NCBI GenBank assembly: GCA_945831585.1
Contig: CAMACY010000006.1
Location: 1 to 57,144, forward strand
Reading direction: 5' to 3'
Source of the DNA: an uncultured bacterium
Lineage (GTDB): Bacteria; Verrucomicrobiota; Verrucomicrobiia; Verrucomicrobiales; Akkermansiaceae
DNA length: 57,144 nt
Shown: positions 20,764 to 28,548 of the stretch, piece after piece
Layout: every line of letters begins with the position of its first letter
Numbering within the stretch: position 1 is the first letter of the stretch
The notes under the pieces: model-generated
Told to the model about the DNA's origin: nothing
Seen by the model: only the letters and a program-made list of their open reading frames with translations
Database searches by the model: none
Program-made: the position numbers and the translations under genes

Positions 20764-21234
20764 ATGGATTTCAATTTCGATCTGCTCGCACAAAAAGGGC
20801 TCTCCCTGCACCCCGCTCCCGCCCCCGTCGGTTCCTATGTTCAGTGCCTGCGCACGGGCAACTACCTGCACCTGTCGGGCGGGATTTCCGTCAACGGCAG
20901 CGAGGCCTACTACGGCAAGCTGGGGCGCGACCTGAGCGTGGAGGAGGGGCAGAAGGCCGCCGCCGCTGCCATCCTGAACCGCTTGGCGGTCATTCAGGCC
21001 GAGCTGGGCAGCTTCAAGCCCCTGACCAAGATTGTGGCGGTCAACGGCTTTGTGAACTGCACGCCCGAGTTCACCGACCAGGCCAAGGTGCTCAACGGTG
21101 CGAGCGACCTGCTGGTGGAGCTGCTGGGCCCCGGCGCGGCGCACACGCGCTCGGCGGTGGGGGTGCCGAGCCTGCCCCTGGGCGTGGCGGTGGAAATCAA
21201 CCTCATTGCGGAGTTTGACCCCGCGCTCTGCTGA
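20764..21234 (+). CDS. ridA: RidA family enamine/imine deaminase
   Basis: This 156-residue protein belongs to the RidA/YjgF/UK114 family, which hydrolyses reactive enamine/imine intermediates such as 2-aminoacrylate released by PLP enzymes. The C-terminal motif RSAVGVxxLPxGVxVEI, with the arginine that binds the carboxylate, is intact, and the N-terminal PAPxGxYVQ and LxxSG segments are present. The ATG at 20764 gives the usual family N-terminus; a longer frame from 20713 begins inside the promoter. No SD is seen. The stop overlaps the next start as TGATG, so RidA and the flavoprotein are likely co-translated. Confidence 0.92.
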   Translation: MDFNFDLLAQKGLSLHPAPAPVGSYVQCLRTGNYLHLSGGISVNGSEAYYGKLGRDLSVEEGQKAAAAAILNRLAVIQAELGSFKPLTKIVAVNGFVNCTPEFTDQAKVLNGASDLLVELLGPGAAHTRSAVGVPSLPLGVAVEINLIAEFDPALC

Positions 21235-21776
21235 TGGCTACCATCGTGCTCGGCATCACGGGCTCCATCGCCGCCTACAAGGCGGCGGGGGTAGCCTCGC
21301 GCCTGGTGAAGCTGGGGCACGAGGTGCACTGCGTGTGCACGCCCGCCGCGCTGCACTTCGTGACGCCGCTCACCCTCATGACGCTTTCGCGGCAGCCCGT
21401 GGTGAGCAGCTTCGAGGACGAGACGGGCAGCTGGGTGCCCGTGCATATCGACTTGGCCGCGCGCGCCGATGTGCTGGCCATCGTGCCTGCCACGGCCAAC
21501 ACCATCGCCTGTATGGCTCAGGGGCTGGCGCCTAATGCCCTCACCTCGCTCTACCTCGCCACGCGCGCCCCCGTCCTGGTTTTTCCCGCCATGAACGGGC
21601 AGATGTGGGAGCACCCCGCCACCCAAGCCAATGTCCGCACGCTGGAGGCGCGCGGGCACCGCATCATCGGCCCCGAGGAGGAGGGGCTGCTGGCCTGCGG
21701 CGCGCAGGGCAAGGGGCGGCTGGTGGATGAAGAGACGATTGTCGCCGCGATTCTGGCCGCGTTGCCGCAGGGCTGA
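21234..21776 (+). CDS. coaC: Phosphopantothenoylcysteine decarboxylase (stand-alone CoaC-type flavoprotein)
   Basis: This 180-residue HFCD-family flavoprotein most likely decarboxylates 4'-phosphopantothenoylcysteine in coenzyme A synthesis. It shows the N-terminal GITGSIAAYK, the catalytic histidine H71 in HIDLA, the FMN/substrate motif PAMNxxMW, and the ACGxxGxGR segment with the active-site cysteine. Most bacteria have a fused CoaBC of about 400 residues; here the CoaB synthetase half is absent and an aldo/keto reductase follows on the other strand. Related flavoproteins (UbiX, EpiD) lack this exact combination of motifs, so CoaC is the best call. It is coupled to ridA by a one-base TGATG overlap. 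Confidence 0.85.
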   Translation: MATIVLGITGSIAAYKAAGVASRLVKLGHEVHCVCTPAALHFVTPLTLMTLSRQPVVSSFEDETGSWVPVHIDLAARADVLAIVPATANTIACMAQGLAPNALTSLYLATRAPVLVFPAMNGQMWEHPATQANVRTLEARGHRIIGPEEEGLLACGAQGKGRLVDEETIVAAILAALPQG

Positions 21777-21788
21777 GCTTCGGGGCGC

Positions 21789-22748
21789 TCAGAGGGCGCT
21801 CAGCGCGCTGAGCAACTCCTCGCTCAGCGGAGCCTGCCCCGCCGCAGCGGCGCAGGTGTCGAGCTGGCTCACATTGCGTGCCCCGATGAGCACGGAGCAG
21901 ATGCCCGGCTGCGCCAGCAGCCAGCGCAGCGCCAGTTGCGCAAGCGGTATGCCCGCCGCGCGCGCCACGGCATCCATGGCGGCCACGCGGGCGCTTTCCG
22001 CGCGGGCGCGCTCGGGAGTCAGAAAGGGCGAATCGCTGCGCACCGCGCGCGAATCCGGCGGCAGCGCCTCGGCCAGATACTTGCCGCTGAGCACCCCCTG
22101 CGCCAGCGGCGAGAAGGCCATGGCACCCACGCTTTGCTGAGCCGTGGCGGGCAGCATGCCGCCCTCGGCACTGCGGTCGAGCAGGTTGTAGCGGAATTGG
22201 TGGACGAGGCAGGGCACGCGCGCCTCTGCCAGCAGGGCGCAGGCGCGGCGGAAGCGCTCGGGCGGGTATTTGGAGAGGCCTATGTAGAGCGCCTTGCCGC
22301 TGCGCACAATGTCGATGAGCGCCTGCACCGTCTCCTCCAGCGGTGTGTCGGGGTCGGGGCGGTGCGAGTAAAAGACATCCACGTAGTCCAGCCGCAGGCG
22401 GCGCAGGCTGGCGTCCAGCCCGGCGATGAGATGCTTGCGCGAGCCCCCATCGCCGTAGGGACCCGACCACATGAGATGCCCCGCCTTGGTGGCGATGAAC
22501 AGCTCGTCGCGCCGCGCGGCAAACTCGCGCTGCAACAGATCGCCCAAGCAGCGCTCCGCCGCTCCCGGGGGCGGGCCGTAGTTGTCCGCGACATCGAGGT
22601 GGCAGATACCCAGATCCAGCGCGCGGGCGATGAGGGCGCGGCAGCGCTCGCGCGCATCTGCTGCGCCGAAATTGTGCCAAAGTCCCAGCGAAATCTCGGG
22701 CAGCAGCACGCCGCTTCGTCCGCAGCGGCGGTAGGGCATGGTGTTCAT
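21789..22748 (-). CDS. Aldo/keto reductase
   Basis: This 319-residue cytosolic TIM-barrel oxidoreductase uses NADPH to reduce aldehydes or ketones. The catalytic tetrad is complete: D52, Y57 (in DNYGPP), K88 (in ATKAG) and H129 (in YSHRPD). The conserved GLSKYPPE and the C-terminal QPGICSVLIGARN cofactor-binding segment are present. The GPPPGAAE loop resembles the L-glyceraldehyde-3-phosphate reductase/YghZ branch, which is the likeliest subgroup, but the substrate is not provable from sequence. The promoter -10 box ends 6 bases before the ATG at 22748, so a leaderless mRNA is predicted. It is divergent from the Nudix-like gene. Confidence 0.9.
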   Translation of the reverse strand: MNTMPYRRCGRSGVLLPEISLGLWHNFGAADARERCRALIARALDLGICHLDVADNYGPPPGAAERCLGDLLQREFAARRDELFIATKAGHLMWSGPYGDGGSRKHLIAGLDASLRRLRLDYVDVFYSHRPDPDTPLEETVQALIDIVRSGKALYIGLSKYPPERFRRACALLAEARVPCLVHQFRYNLLDRSAEGGMLPATAQQSVGAMAFSPLAQGVLSGKYLAEALPPDSRAVRSDSPFLTPERARAESARVAAMDAVARAAGIPLAQLALRWLLAQPGICSVLIGARNVSQLDTCAAAAGQAPLSEELLSALSAL

Positions 22749-22754
22749 GAGGGC

Positions 22755-22783
22755 ATCCTAGCAGCTGCCCGCAGCCCTGTCAA
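22755..22783 (-). promoter_or_regulatory. Aldo/keto reductase promoter, predicted leaderless
   Basis: On the minus strand TTGACA (22778-22783), 17 bp, TAGGAT (22755-22760), then 6 bases to the ATG at 22748. Confidence 0.72.
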
Positions 22784-22798
22784 GGGGCGCTTTTGCGC

Positions 22799-22827
22799 TT
22801 GCGCGGGCGGGGTGTTTGCGCTATGCT
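22799..22827 (+). promoter_or_regulatory. Nudix-like gene promoter, predicted leaderless
   Basis: TTGCGC (22799-22804), 17 bp, TATGCT (22822-22827), then 6 bases to the ATG at 22834. It rules out the upstream TTG at 22816 as start because that lies inside the promoter. Confidence 0.62.
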
Positions 22828-22833
22828 GCGGGC

Positions 22834-23448
22834 ATGTCACGTTATCATGGGGAGCAGGTGCTGGTGGTGCCGCGCGAGGCGTTCGAGGCGGTCGGGGCGT
22901 TCAACGGTATCTGCCGCGACCCGCAGCGGTATCTGGCGGCCTTTTTGCAGCCGGGGGTGGCGCGCTACATGGATCGCGATGCGGCGGAGCTGTCGCCGCA
23001 GTTCAAGCAGCTCATCACTTACGCGATTTTCTGCTGCCGAGGGCGGGTGCTGGCCTATGCCCGCACCAAGAAGAGCGGCGAGAGCCGCCTGCACGACAAG
23101 TGGTCGCTGGGCATCGGCGGCCATATCAACCCCATTGACGGGCTGACGGCCTCGGTGGCAACCTACCTGGCCGGCATGGAGCGCGAGATCCGCGAGGAGA
23201 TTGCGTTCTCGGGTACGGCGCAGCAGCAGCTCTACGCCCTGATTAACGATGATACCAACGAGGTGGGGTCGGTGCACTTGGGCATTGTCCACCGCTTCGA
23301 GGTGGACAGCGAGGAGGTGTGCGCCAACGAAAAGGCGCTCGATCGGCTGGGTTTCCGCGATTTGTCCGAGCTGGCGGGGGAGCTTTACCCCAAGCTGGAA
23401 ACCTGGTCGGCCATCTGCGTGGACGCTTTGCGAGCCGAGCAGGGCTGA
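22834..23448 (+). CDS. Nudix-fold hydrolase-like protein
   Basis: This 204-residue cytosolic protein has a Nudix-like core: the GGHINP turn near residue 95 is followed about 20 residues later by EREIREEI, matching the REXXEE part of the Nudix box. The spacing between the glycines and REXXEE is longer than in the classic 23-residue box, so metal-dependent pyrophosphatase activity is plausible but unproven. An N-terminal 90-residue extension carries basic and aromatic residues and may bind the substrate. Similar proteins are often labelled 'phosphoesterase' in databases. The gene is divergent from the aldo/keto reductase and its stop abuts that of the convergent porin-like gene (TGATCA). Confidence 0.65.
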   Translation: MSRYHGEQVLVVPREAFEAVGAFNGICRDPQRYLAAFLQPGVARYMDRDAAELSPQFKQLITYAIFCCRGRVLAYARTKKSGESRLHDKWSLGIGGHINPIDGLTASVATYLAGMEREIREEIAFSGTAQQQLYALINDDTNEVGSVHLGIVHRFEVDSEEVCANEKALDRLGFRDLSELAGELYPKLETWSAICVDALRAEQG

Positions 23449-24753
23449 TCAGAAGCTCAGAACAGCCTGCAGCTGCCACACCCAGGCGCCTTTTCGCCCG
23501 GCGTTGCGGGCGGGGTGGACGATGTATTGGAGGTCGGGTTGTAGGTAGAGGGTGGGCGTGAGCTGCCAGAAAGCGCTTAGCTCAACGCCGTATTCATGGC
23601 GGTAGGTCACCGATTCTTCGTTGGCGGTGGCGGACTGCCAGAGAAAGCCCGCCGCGAGTCGATTGCCCGCAGGGGCGGTGCGTGTGTTGTCTGTACACAG
23701 TTGCTGGGCGGGAAATGAAGCACCGACGGTAAGTGCCGCTCTGGTGCGGGATGCGGCGGCGGCATCGCGGTCATTGATGCCGGAGCGGATGAAAATTCCC
23801 GTGCCGCTGCGGTGCCCGAGCTGCTGCTCCAGATTGAGGGCGACGCCGTGCCCGGAGCTTCCGGCGTGGCGGGTGGCGACGTATTGCAGGCGGGCGATGC
23901 CGGGACCGAGTCCGGGGAGCTCGGCGTAGAGGTAGCCGAATTCGCCGATGTGAACCCAGTAGCGGCTGTTGATACAGCGCAGGGGGTTGTGGTTGATGCG
24001 CCCGTTGCTGCCGGTGGTGGCGTAGAGGGTGTAGAGGTGTTTGTTGGGCTGCCAGGCGGTTAGGTAGCCCCAGTTGCCCCACAGGAGGGGCAGGCAGGGG
24101 TTGGTGCGCAGGCTGCTGTTGAGCAGGTTGCCGTTGCGGTAGGGGGCGTAGCAGTTGCGGTCCAGATAGTTGGCGGCGTTGAGGCTGCCGACCATGGCCA
24201 GATAGCGCCCCGAGCACAGGGTGGTTCCCAGAGCGAGCTCGGGCAGGAAGAGACCGTTGCCGCCGCGCAGACTGTCCTGGGGCTGGCTGAGCGAGCCGAG
24301 GCTGTGCCGGACGCTCTCGCGGCGCTCGCTGAAGTGGAAGCCCTGCCCCCAATCGGCTTCGCAGGAGAGGAAGAGACCGTGTCGCTCTCGGGTATCCTTG
24401 AGCAGGAACCATTTGGCGAGCACGCTGTTGTCGGTGGAGACGAAGCGCGAGCGCTGTCCAGGGGGATCGGGGCGAAGCATCGCTCCACCCAGACGCAGGC
24501 TGCTCTCGTGGTGCCAGCCGATGCGCGCCAGCCCCTGTTTCAGAGCGTGCGCGCTGAGGGTGAGGGCGTCTGCATCGCGCGCAGGGGCATCGGCGCCGCT
24601 GTCGGGGAGTAGCAACCCATGGAGGTAGGGCATCAGTCGCGGTGGGCGGGCGGGGAAAAAGATGTCGCCGGAGGTGGTCTTGTCCTGCTCGGGCTCCGCG
24701 CCGAGGGCGGGTAGCAGAAGAGCGGCAAGCATGACAGAGAGGAGGACGCGCAT
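23449..24753 (-). CDS. OprB-like carbohydrate porin candidate
   Basis: This 434-residue exported protein begins with a clear signal peptide (residues 1-19, ending ALGAEP). The rest consists of alternating strands rich in Tyr, Trp, Asn and Gly, with segments such as 'LYTLYATTGSNG' and 'GHGVALNLEQQLGHRSGTGIFIRSGINDRD'-type strand pairs, and ends in phenylalanine as outer-membrane barrels do. The pattern near the C-terminus ('EYGVELSAFWQLTPTLYLQPDLQYI' region, then 'HPARNAG') is close to carbohydrate-selective porins of the OprB family. The ATG at 24753 was chosen over a longer frame because it starts the signal peptide. No good promoter is evident. Confidence 0.7.
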   Translation of the reverse strand: MRVLLSVMLAALLLPALGAEPEQDKTTSGDIFFPARPPRLMPYLHGLLLPDSGADAPARDADALTLSAHALKQGLARIGWHHESSLRLGGAMLRPDPPGQRSRFVSTDNSVLAKWFLLKDTRERHGLFLSCEADWGQGFHFSERRESVRHSLGSLSQPQDSLRGGNGLFLPELALGTTLCSGRYLAMVGSLNAANYLDRNCYAPYRNGNLLNSSLRTNPCLPLLWGNWGYLTAWQPNKHLYTLYATTGSNGRINHNPLRCINSRYWVHIGEFGYLYAELPGLGPGIARLQYVATRHAGSSGHGVALNLEQQLGHRSGTGIFIRSGINDRDAAAASRTRAALTVGASFPAQQLCTDNTRTAPAGNRLAAGFLWQSATANEESVTYRHEYGVELSAFWQLTPTLYLQPDLQYIVHPARNAGRKGAWVWQLQAVLSF

Positions 24754-24820
24754 ACCCCGCTGAGATGCTCGCTGCTCCGCTGCCGTGTAAAAACAGTTTT
24801 TTCGCGGAAGGCGGCAACAA

Positions 24821-24853
24821 ACAGCCCCGCAGATGCGGCATCTGCGGGGCTGT
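24821..24853 (-). terminator. Intrinsic terminator of ssb
   Basis: A perfect 33-base inverted repeat with 16-base arms and one central base, 37 bases after the ssb stop on the minus strand, followed by a T-rich stretch (TTTGTTG). Confidence 0.7.
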
Positions 24854-24890
24854 CGGTCAGCGGGGGCTCTGCTCGTTGGCAGAGGCCGCA

Positions 24891-25403
24891 TCAGAAGGGG
24901 ATGTCATCGTCCTCCATCGGGGCGGGGGGAGCGGCGGGCGCTGCGGGCTGCTGGTACTGCGGGCGGCGGGGCTGCTGCTGGTAGCCGCCGCCGTTGTTGT
25001 AGCCACCGTTTTGGTAGCCCCCGGAGTTTTGATAGCCGCCGGAGTTCTGGTAGTTGCCGCCGCCCTCGCGGCTGCCGAGTAGCTGCAGGTTCTCCGCGAT
25101 AATGCGGATGCGGCTGCGCTTTTGCCCCGTCTGCTTGTCCTCCCAGCTGTCTTGCTGCAGGCGACCCTCGATAAAGACGGGACGCCCCTTGGAGAGGTAC
25201 TGCCCCGCGATTTCGGCGGTGCGGCTCCAGCAGGTGACATCGAGGAAGGCGGTCTCCTCGCGGCGTTCGCCCTCGTTGGGACCGGAAAACTGGCGGCTGA
25301 CCGCCACGCGCAGCTCGGTGACGGGGGTTCCGCGCGGGGTGGTGCGCACATCGGGGTCGGCAACCAAGTTGCCGATAATCATCACTTTGTTCAGGGTGGC
25401 CAT
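24891..25403 (-). CDS. ssb: Single-stranded DNA-binding protein
   Basis: This 170-residue protein coats single-stranded DNA during replication and repair. An N-terminal OB fold (residues about 2-108) begins LNKVMIIGNLVADPDVR. A disordered Gly/Asn/Gln/Tyr-rich linker with repeated GGYQNS units follows, and the acidic tip ends DDDIPF, the docking site for partner proteins. The ATG at 25403 gives the canonical N-terminus; the open frame continues upstream but lies in the leader. A promoter about 83 bases upstream implies an untranslated leader of about 75 bases. No SD is seen. Confidence 0.97.
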   Translation of the reverse strand: MATLNKVMIIGNLVADPDVRTTPRGTPVTELRVAVSRQFSGPNEGERREETAFLDVTCWSRTAEIAGQYLSKGRPVFIEGRLQQDSWEDKQTGQKRSRIRIIAENLQLLGSREGGGNYQNSGGYQNSGGYQNGGYNNGGGYQQQPRRPQYQQPAAPAAPPAPMEDDDIPF

Positions 25404-25485
25404 AGACTGTCGGTGGGAATCGGGTTGGAAACAACGGAACGCGCACGGTGCGCGCCGAAGCGGGCGTGCGCGGCGCTTTTCCCTT

Positions 25486-25514
25486 ATCCTACCCGTGCTG
25501 CCGGGGCATGGCAA
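25486..25514 (-). promoter_or_regulatory. ssb promoter
   Basis: On the minus strand TTGCCA (25509-25514), 17 bp, TAGGAT (25486-25491). The leader contains GC-rich self-complementary stretches around 25441-25474. Confidence 0.6.
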
Positions 25515-25587
25515 GCAAAAAGACCGTGCGTGTTTCGCTTCCTTCCCCGCGCGCGTTTCCTTTTGCACGCATGACGCGATTAAAGGC

Positions 25588-25616
25588 TTGCAGGAGAGGC
25601 TCTCGCGCGCTACAAT
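25588..25616 (+). promoter_or_regulatory. rpoZ promoter
   Basis: TTGCAG (25588-25593), 17 bp, TACAAT (25611-25616). The leader contains a small 6-bp hairpin at 25622-25636 followed by CCCTTTTTC, just before the rpoZ ATG. Confidence 0.7.
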
Positions 25617-25654
25617 AGCCAACCCGCAGGTGCGGGAATCACCCTTTTTCTCCC

Positions 25655-25969
25655 ATGAACGTTGAACTCATCGAAAAGGCGGCGGAGATCGTCGGCGATC
25701 ATCAGCTTCTTGTCAATATCGTGTCCAAGCGCGTCCACCAGCTCAACCACGGTTCGGATCCCTATGTGGTGACGACCCCGGAGATGCAGTGCGGTGATAT
25801 TGCCCTGACGGAGATTATCCAAGGCAAAATCGTGTGGCACGAGATGAGCCCCGAGGAGCTCGCCGCTGCGAATGCGCCCGAGGAGGAGGATCCCTTTGCC
25901 AAGGTGGCGGCTGCGGCGACCCCCGAGGGCATCGAGCCCGTGACGCTGACCATTGCTCCCGATCTGTAA
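25655..25969 (+). CDS. rpoZ: DNA-directed RNA polymerase omega subunit
   Basis: This 104-residue protein is the small omega subunit, which helps fold and assemble the beta' subunit of RNA polymerase. The conserved helix with KRVHQL and the 'GxxP' turn, followed by DIALTEIIQGKI, match the family. The acidic C-terminal extension with an EEEDP run is compatible with omega. Its promoter lies directly upstream and an intrinsic terminator lies downstream. No SD is seen; a pyrimidine-rich run precedes the ATG. Confidence 0.85.
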   Translation: MNVELIEKAAEIVGDHQLLVNIVSKRVHQLNHGSDPYVVTTPEMQCGDIALTEIIQGKIVWHEMSPEELAAANAPEEEDPFAKVAAAATPEGIEPVTLTIAPDL

Positions 25970-25992
25970 GCCCCGTTGCAACGCTTTTCCCC

Positions 25993-26033
25993 GGCGACCC
26001 GCCCGCCTTTCGGCGGGAACGGGTCGCCTTTTT
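25993..26033 (+). terminator. Intrinsic terminator after rpoZ
   Basis: A nine-base outer stem (25993-26001 with 26020-26028), a six-base inner stem (26002-26007 with 26012-26017), a TTTC loop and TTTTT at 26029-26033. It ends 7 bases before the smpB start codon. Confidence 0.85.
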
Positions 26034-26040
26034 CCCTGCC

Positions 26041-26526
26041 ATGGCTAAGAAACCCCAAGCTGCTTCCTCCCTGATTGCCAGTAACAAAAAAGCCGGTCGT
26101 GACTACGAGATTCTCGGGCGTCACGAGTGCGGTATCGAGCTGCGCGGTACCGAGGTAAAGTCCATTCGCGAGGGGCGGGTGAATGTGGCAGATGCCTTTG
26201 CCCGCGTGGAAAAGGGGCAGCTCTTCCTTTACGGCTGCGATGTGCAGCCCTGGGAGACGGCGGGCAAGTGGTTCCAGCACGAGGCGAAGCGCCCGCGCCG
26301 CTTGCTGATGCACAAACGCGAGATTCTCAAGCTGGAGATTCAGCAGGCGCAGAAGGGCTTTGCGCTGCCGCTGCTGCGGCTGTATTGGAAGAACGGCAAG
26401 GTGAAGGCCGAGCTGGGCATCGGCCGCGGCAAGACACACCGTGACCAGCGCTACGACCTCAAGGCGCGCGTGGAGATGCGCGAGGCGGCGCGCGAGGTGA
26501 GCCGCTTTAACAAGGGGCGGTGGTGA
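26041..26526 (+). CDS. smpB: SsrA-binding protein SmpB
   Basis: This 161-residue protein binds tmRNA and brings it to stalled ribosomes for trans-translation. The family core is clear: NKKAGRDYEIL, the GIELRGTEVKSIREGRVN strand pair, DAFARV, the HEAKRPRRLLMHKREI region, and GIGRGKTHRDQRYDLK near the C-terminus. The ATG at 26041 is the natural start; the longer frame to 25834 overlaps rpoZ and is not conserved. No promoter or SD is visible, and the rpoZ terminator ends just upstream, so expression probably depends on read-through. Confidence 0.97.
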   Translation: MAKKPQAASSLIASNKKAGRDYEILGRHECGIELRGTEVKSIREGRVNVADAFARVEKGQLFLYGCDVQPWETAGKWFQHEAKRPRRLLMHKREILKLEIQQAQKGFALPLLRLYWKNGKVKAELGIGRGKTHRDQRYDLKARVEMREAAREVSRFNKGRW

Positions 26527-26564
26527 AGGTGCCCGCTGCGGGCGGTTGATTCGCGGAGACGGCG

Positions 26565-27941
26565 ATGAAGCGCGATGCCACATTGCTGGAGCTGGAGCAG
26601 AAGCCGATGGGGCGGCTGCTGTGGCAGTATTCGCTGCCCGCGATTATCGGGATGGCGGCCATGTCGATTTACAATATCGTTGACGCTATTTACATTGGTC
26701 GTTTTTGTGGTGCGTATGCGATGGCGGGCATGGCCATTGTGTTCCCGCTAGTGAACCTGACGGTGGCTTTCGGCACGCTGATTGGCCTGGGCAGCGCGGC
26801 GAATGCCTCCATCGCGCTGGGGCAGGGCGATATGAATCGCGCATACCGCGTGCTGGGTCATTGCGTGGTGCTGGGGCTGCTCGGTGGGGTGTTGCTGGCG
26901 GCGCTTTGCATCCCCTTTCTCCGCCCGCTGCTGCTCTTCTTCGGGGCGACGGCGGACACGCTGCAGCCGGCCTACGATTTCATGCTGGTGACGATGCTGG
27001 GTTTCCCGCTCAGCAGCTCGTTTATGAATCTGAACCACCTGATGCGCGCCAGCGGCTACCCCGCCAAGGCGATGGTGAGCCTGCTGATTTCCATGCTGGT
27101 CAACATCGCGGCGGCGCATCTGTTTATCTACGAGTGGGAGTGGGGCATGACGGGGGCGGGGCTGGCGACGGTGGTAGCGCAGGGGGTGGGCATGCTGTGG
27201 GTGGGGGCGCACTACCTGCGGCGGCGCAGTGTGTTGCACCTGCGGCGTGGGATTTACAAGCTTTCCAAGCCCATCATGCTGCGCATCATGGCGGTGGGGC
27301 TGCCGCCCTGCCTGCTCAATGCCGTCGGCTGCGTGATTGTGGTGTTCTTCAACAGCTTGCTGCTGCGCTACGAGGGCGACATGGGGGTGGGAGCCTTCGG
27401 CGTGGTCAACCGCATCGTCTTTTTCTTTGTGATGGTGGTGCTGGGGATTACGCAGGGCATGCAGCCCATTGCGGGCTACAACCTGGGCTTGGGCAACTAC
27501 CGCCGCGTGCGCAGTGTGTTTTTCCGCGCGCTGATTGCGTCCGCGCTGGTGATGTTGGCGGGCTGGCTGCTCATTCAGGGCATGCCGCGTGTGCTGGTCG
27601 GGGCTTTTGTCAATGTGCAGGATGCGGATTCGGCGCGCTTGGCCGATCTGGCCGTACGGGGCATGCGCCTGCTGACGATTTTCTTCCCCTTGGTCGCCAC
27701 GCAGGTGGTGGTGGGCAACTTTTTCCAAGCCATCGGTCGCCCGGTGATGAGTATTATCCTGAACCTGACGCGCCAGCTGATTGTGCTGGTGCCTGCGCTG
27801 CTGTTGCTGCCGCCTCGCCTGGGCGATGCGGGCATTTGGCTCTCCCAGAGTGTGGCGGATTTCGTCTCCTCGCTTCTGGCAGCGGTGGTGGTGTACCTTT
27901 TCTTCACCCGCGTATTCCGCCGCAGCTCCCGACCTTTATGA
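26565..27941 (+). CDS. MATE family efflux transporter
   Basis: This 458-residue inner-membrane protein has about 12 hydrophobic segments in two similar halves. It matches the MATE (NorM/DinF) family that expels drugs or organic cations in exchange for Na+ or H+. The N-terminal helix pair contains PAIIGMAAMSIYNIVDAIYIGRF, and GITQGMQPIAGYNLG in the second half is a strong family signature. A GGAG at 26552-26555, seven bases before the ATG, is a plausible SD. It follows smpB by 38 bases and overlaps rdgB by ATGA, so the three genes probably form one transcript. Substrate unknown. Confidence 0.92.
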   Translation: MKRDATLLELEQKPMGRLLWQYSLPAIIGMAAMSIYNIVDAIYIGRFCGAYAMAGMAIVFPLVNLTVAFGTLIGLGSAANASIALGQGDMNRAYRVLGHCVVLGLLGGVLLAALCIPFLRPLLLFFGATADTLQPAYDFMLVTMLGFPLSSSFMNLNHLMRASGYPAKAMVSLLISMLVNIAAAHLFIYEWEWGMTGAGLATVVAQGVGMLWVGAHYLRRRSVLHLRRGIYKLSKPIMLRIMAVGLPPCLLNAVGCVIVVFFNSLLLRYEGDMGVGAFGVVNRIVFFFVMVVLGITQGMQPIAGYNLGLGNYRRVRSVFFRALIASALVMLAGWLLIQGMPRVLVGAFVNVQDADSARLADLAVRGMRLLTIFFPLVATQVVVGNFFQAIGRPVMSIILNLTRQLIVLVPALLLLPPRLGDAGIWLSQSVADFVSSLLAAVVVYLFFTRVFRRSSRPL

Positions 27942-28543
27942 ACACACGTATTCCTCTCGTGATTGCCACCCGCAACGCCCACAAGGCGGTGGAAATTGCC
28001 CGTATCCTGCCCTCTTGCTACGAGGTGCACACCCTCGCCGAGTACCCCGAGGCTCCTGAGGCGGCCGAGACGGGGCGCACTTTTGCCGAGAACGCCCGCC
28101 AAAAGGCCGAGTGCATTTCGACCTACCTGCCGCAGGCTCTGGTGGTGGCCGATGATTCGGGGCTGTGCGTGGACGCGCTCAACGGGCAGCCGGGGGTGAT
28201 TTCCGCCCGCTATGCCGGAGAACACGGTGACGACATGGCCAACAATCGCAAGCTGCTGCGCGAGCTGGCGGGCATGCCGGGCGCGGCACCGTTTACCGCC
28301 CGCTTTGTGTGCGCCATCAGTTTGGCGCAGGGCGGGCGCGAGCTGGCGGCTTTCGAGGGTCGGGTGGAGGGGCAGATTACCCTCTGCCCGCGCGGTACCA
28401 ACGGCTTTGGCTATGACCCGCTTTTTCTGCCCGATGGCTACGATTGCACCACGGCAGAGATGCCGGCGGCGGAGAAGGATGCCATTTCACACCGCGCGCG
28501 GGCGCTGGCGGGTCTGGCGGCCTACCTGCAGGAGCGCGCCTGA
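27938..28543 (+). CDS. rdgB: dITP/XTP pyrophosphatase (RdgB/HAM1)
   Basis: This 201-residue enzyme hydrolyses non-canonical purine nucleoside triphosphates (dITP, XTP) to the monophosphate and pyrophosphate, keeping them out of DNA. The N-terminal TRNAHK phosphate-binding motif, the VVADDSGLCVDALNGxPG stretch with the catalytic aspartates, GTNGFGYDPLF and the C-terminal SHRARAL are all intact. The ATG overlaps the MATE stop as ATGA. Its stop lies 5 bases from the convergent hypothetical gene's stop. Confidence 0.96.
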   Translation: MNTRIPLVIATRNAHKAVEIARILPSCYEVHTLAEYPEAPEAAETGRTFAENARQKAECISTYLPQALVVADDSGLCVDALNGQPGVISARYAGEHGDDMANNRKLLRELAGMPGAAPFTARFVCAISLAQGGRELAAFEGRVEGQITLCPRGTNGFGYDPLFLPDGYDCTTAEMPAAEKDAISHRARALAGLAAYLQERA

Positions 28544-28548
28544 GCACC

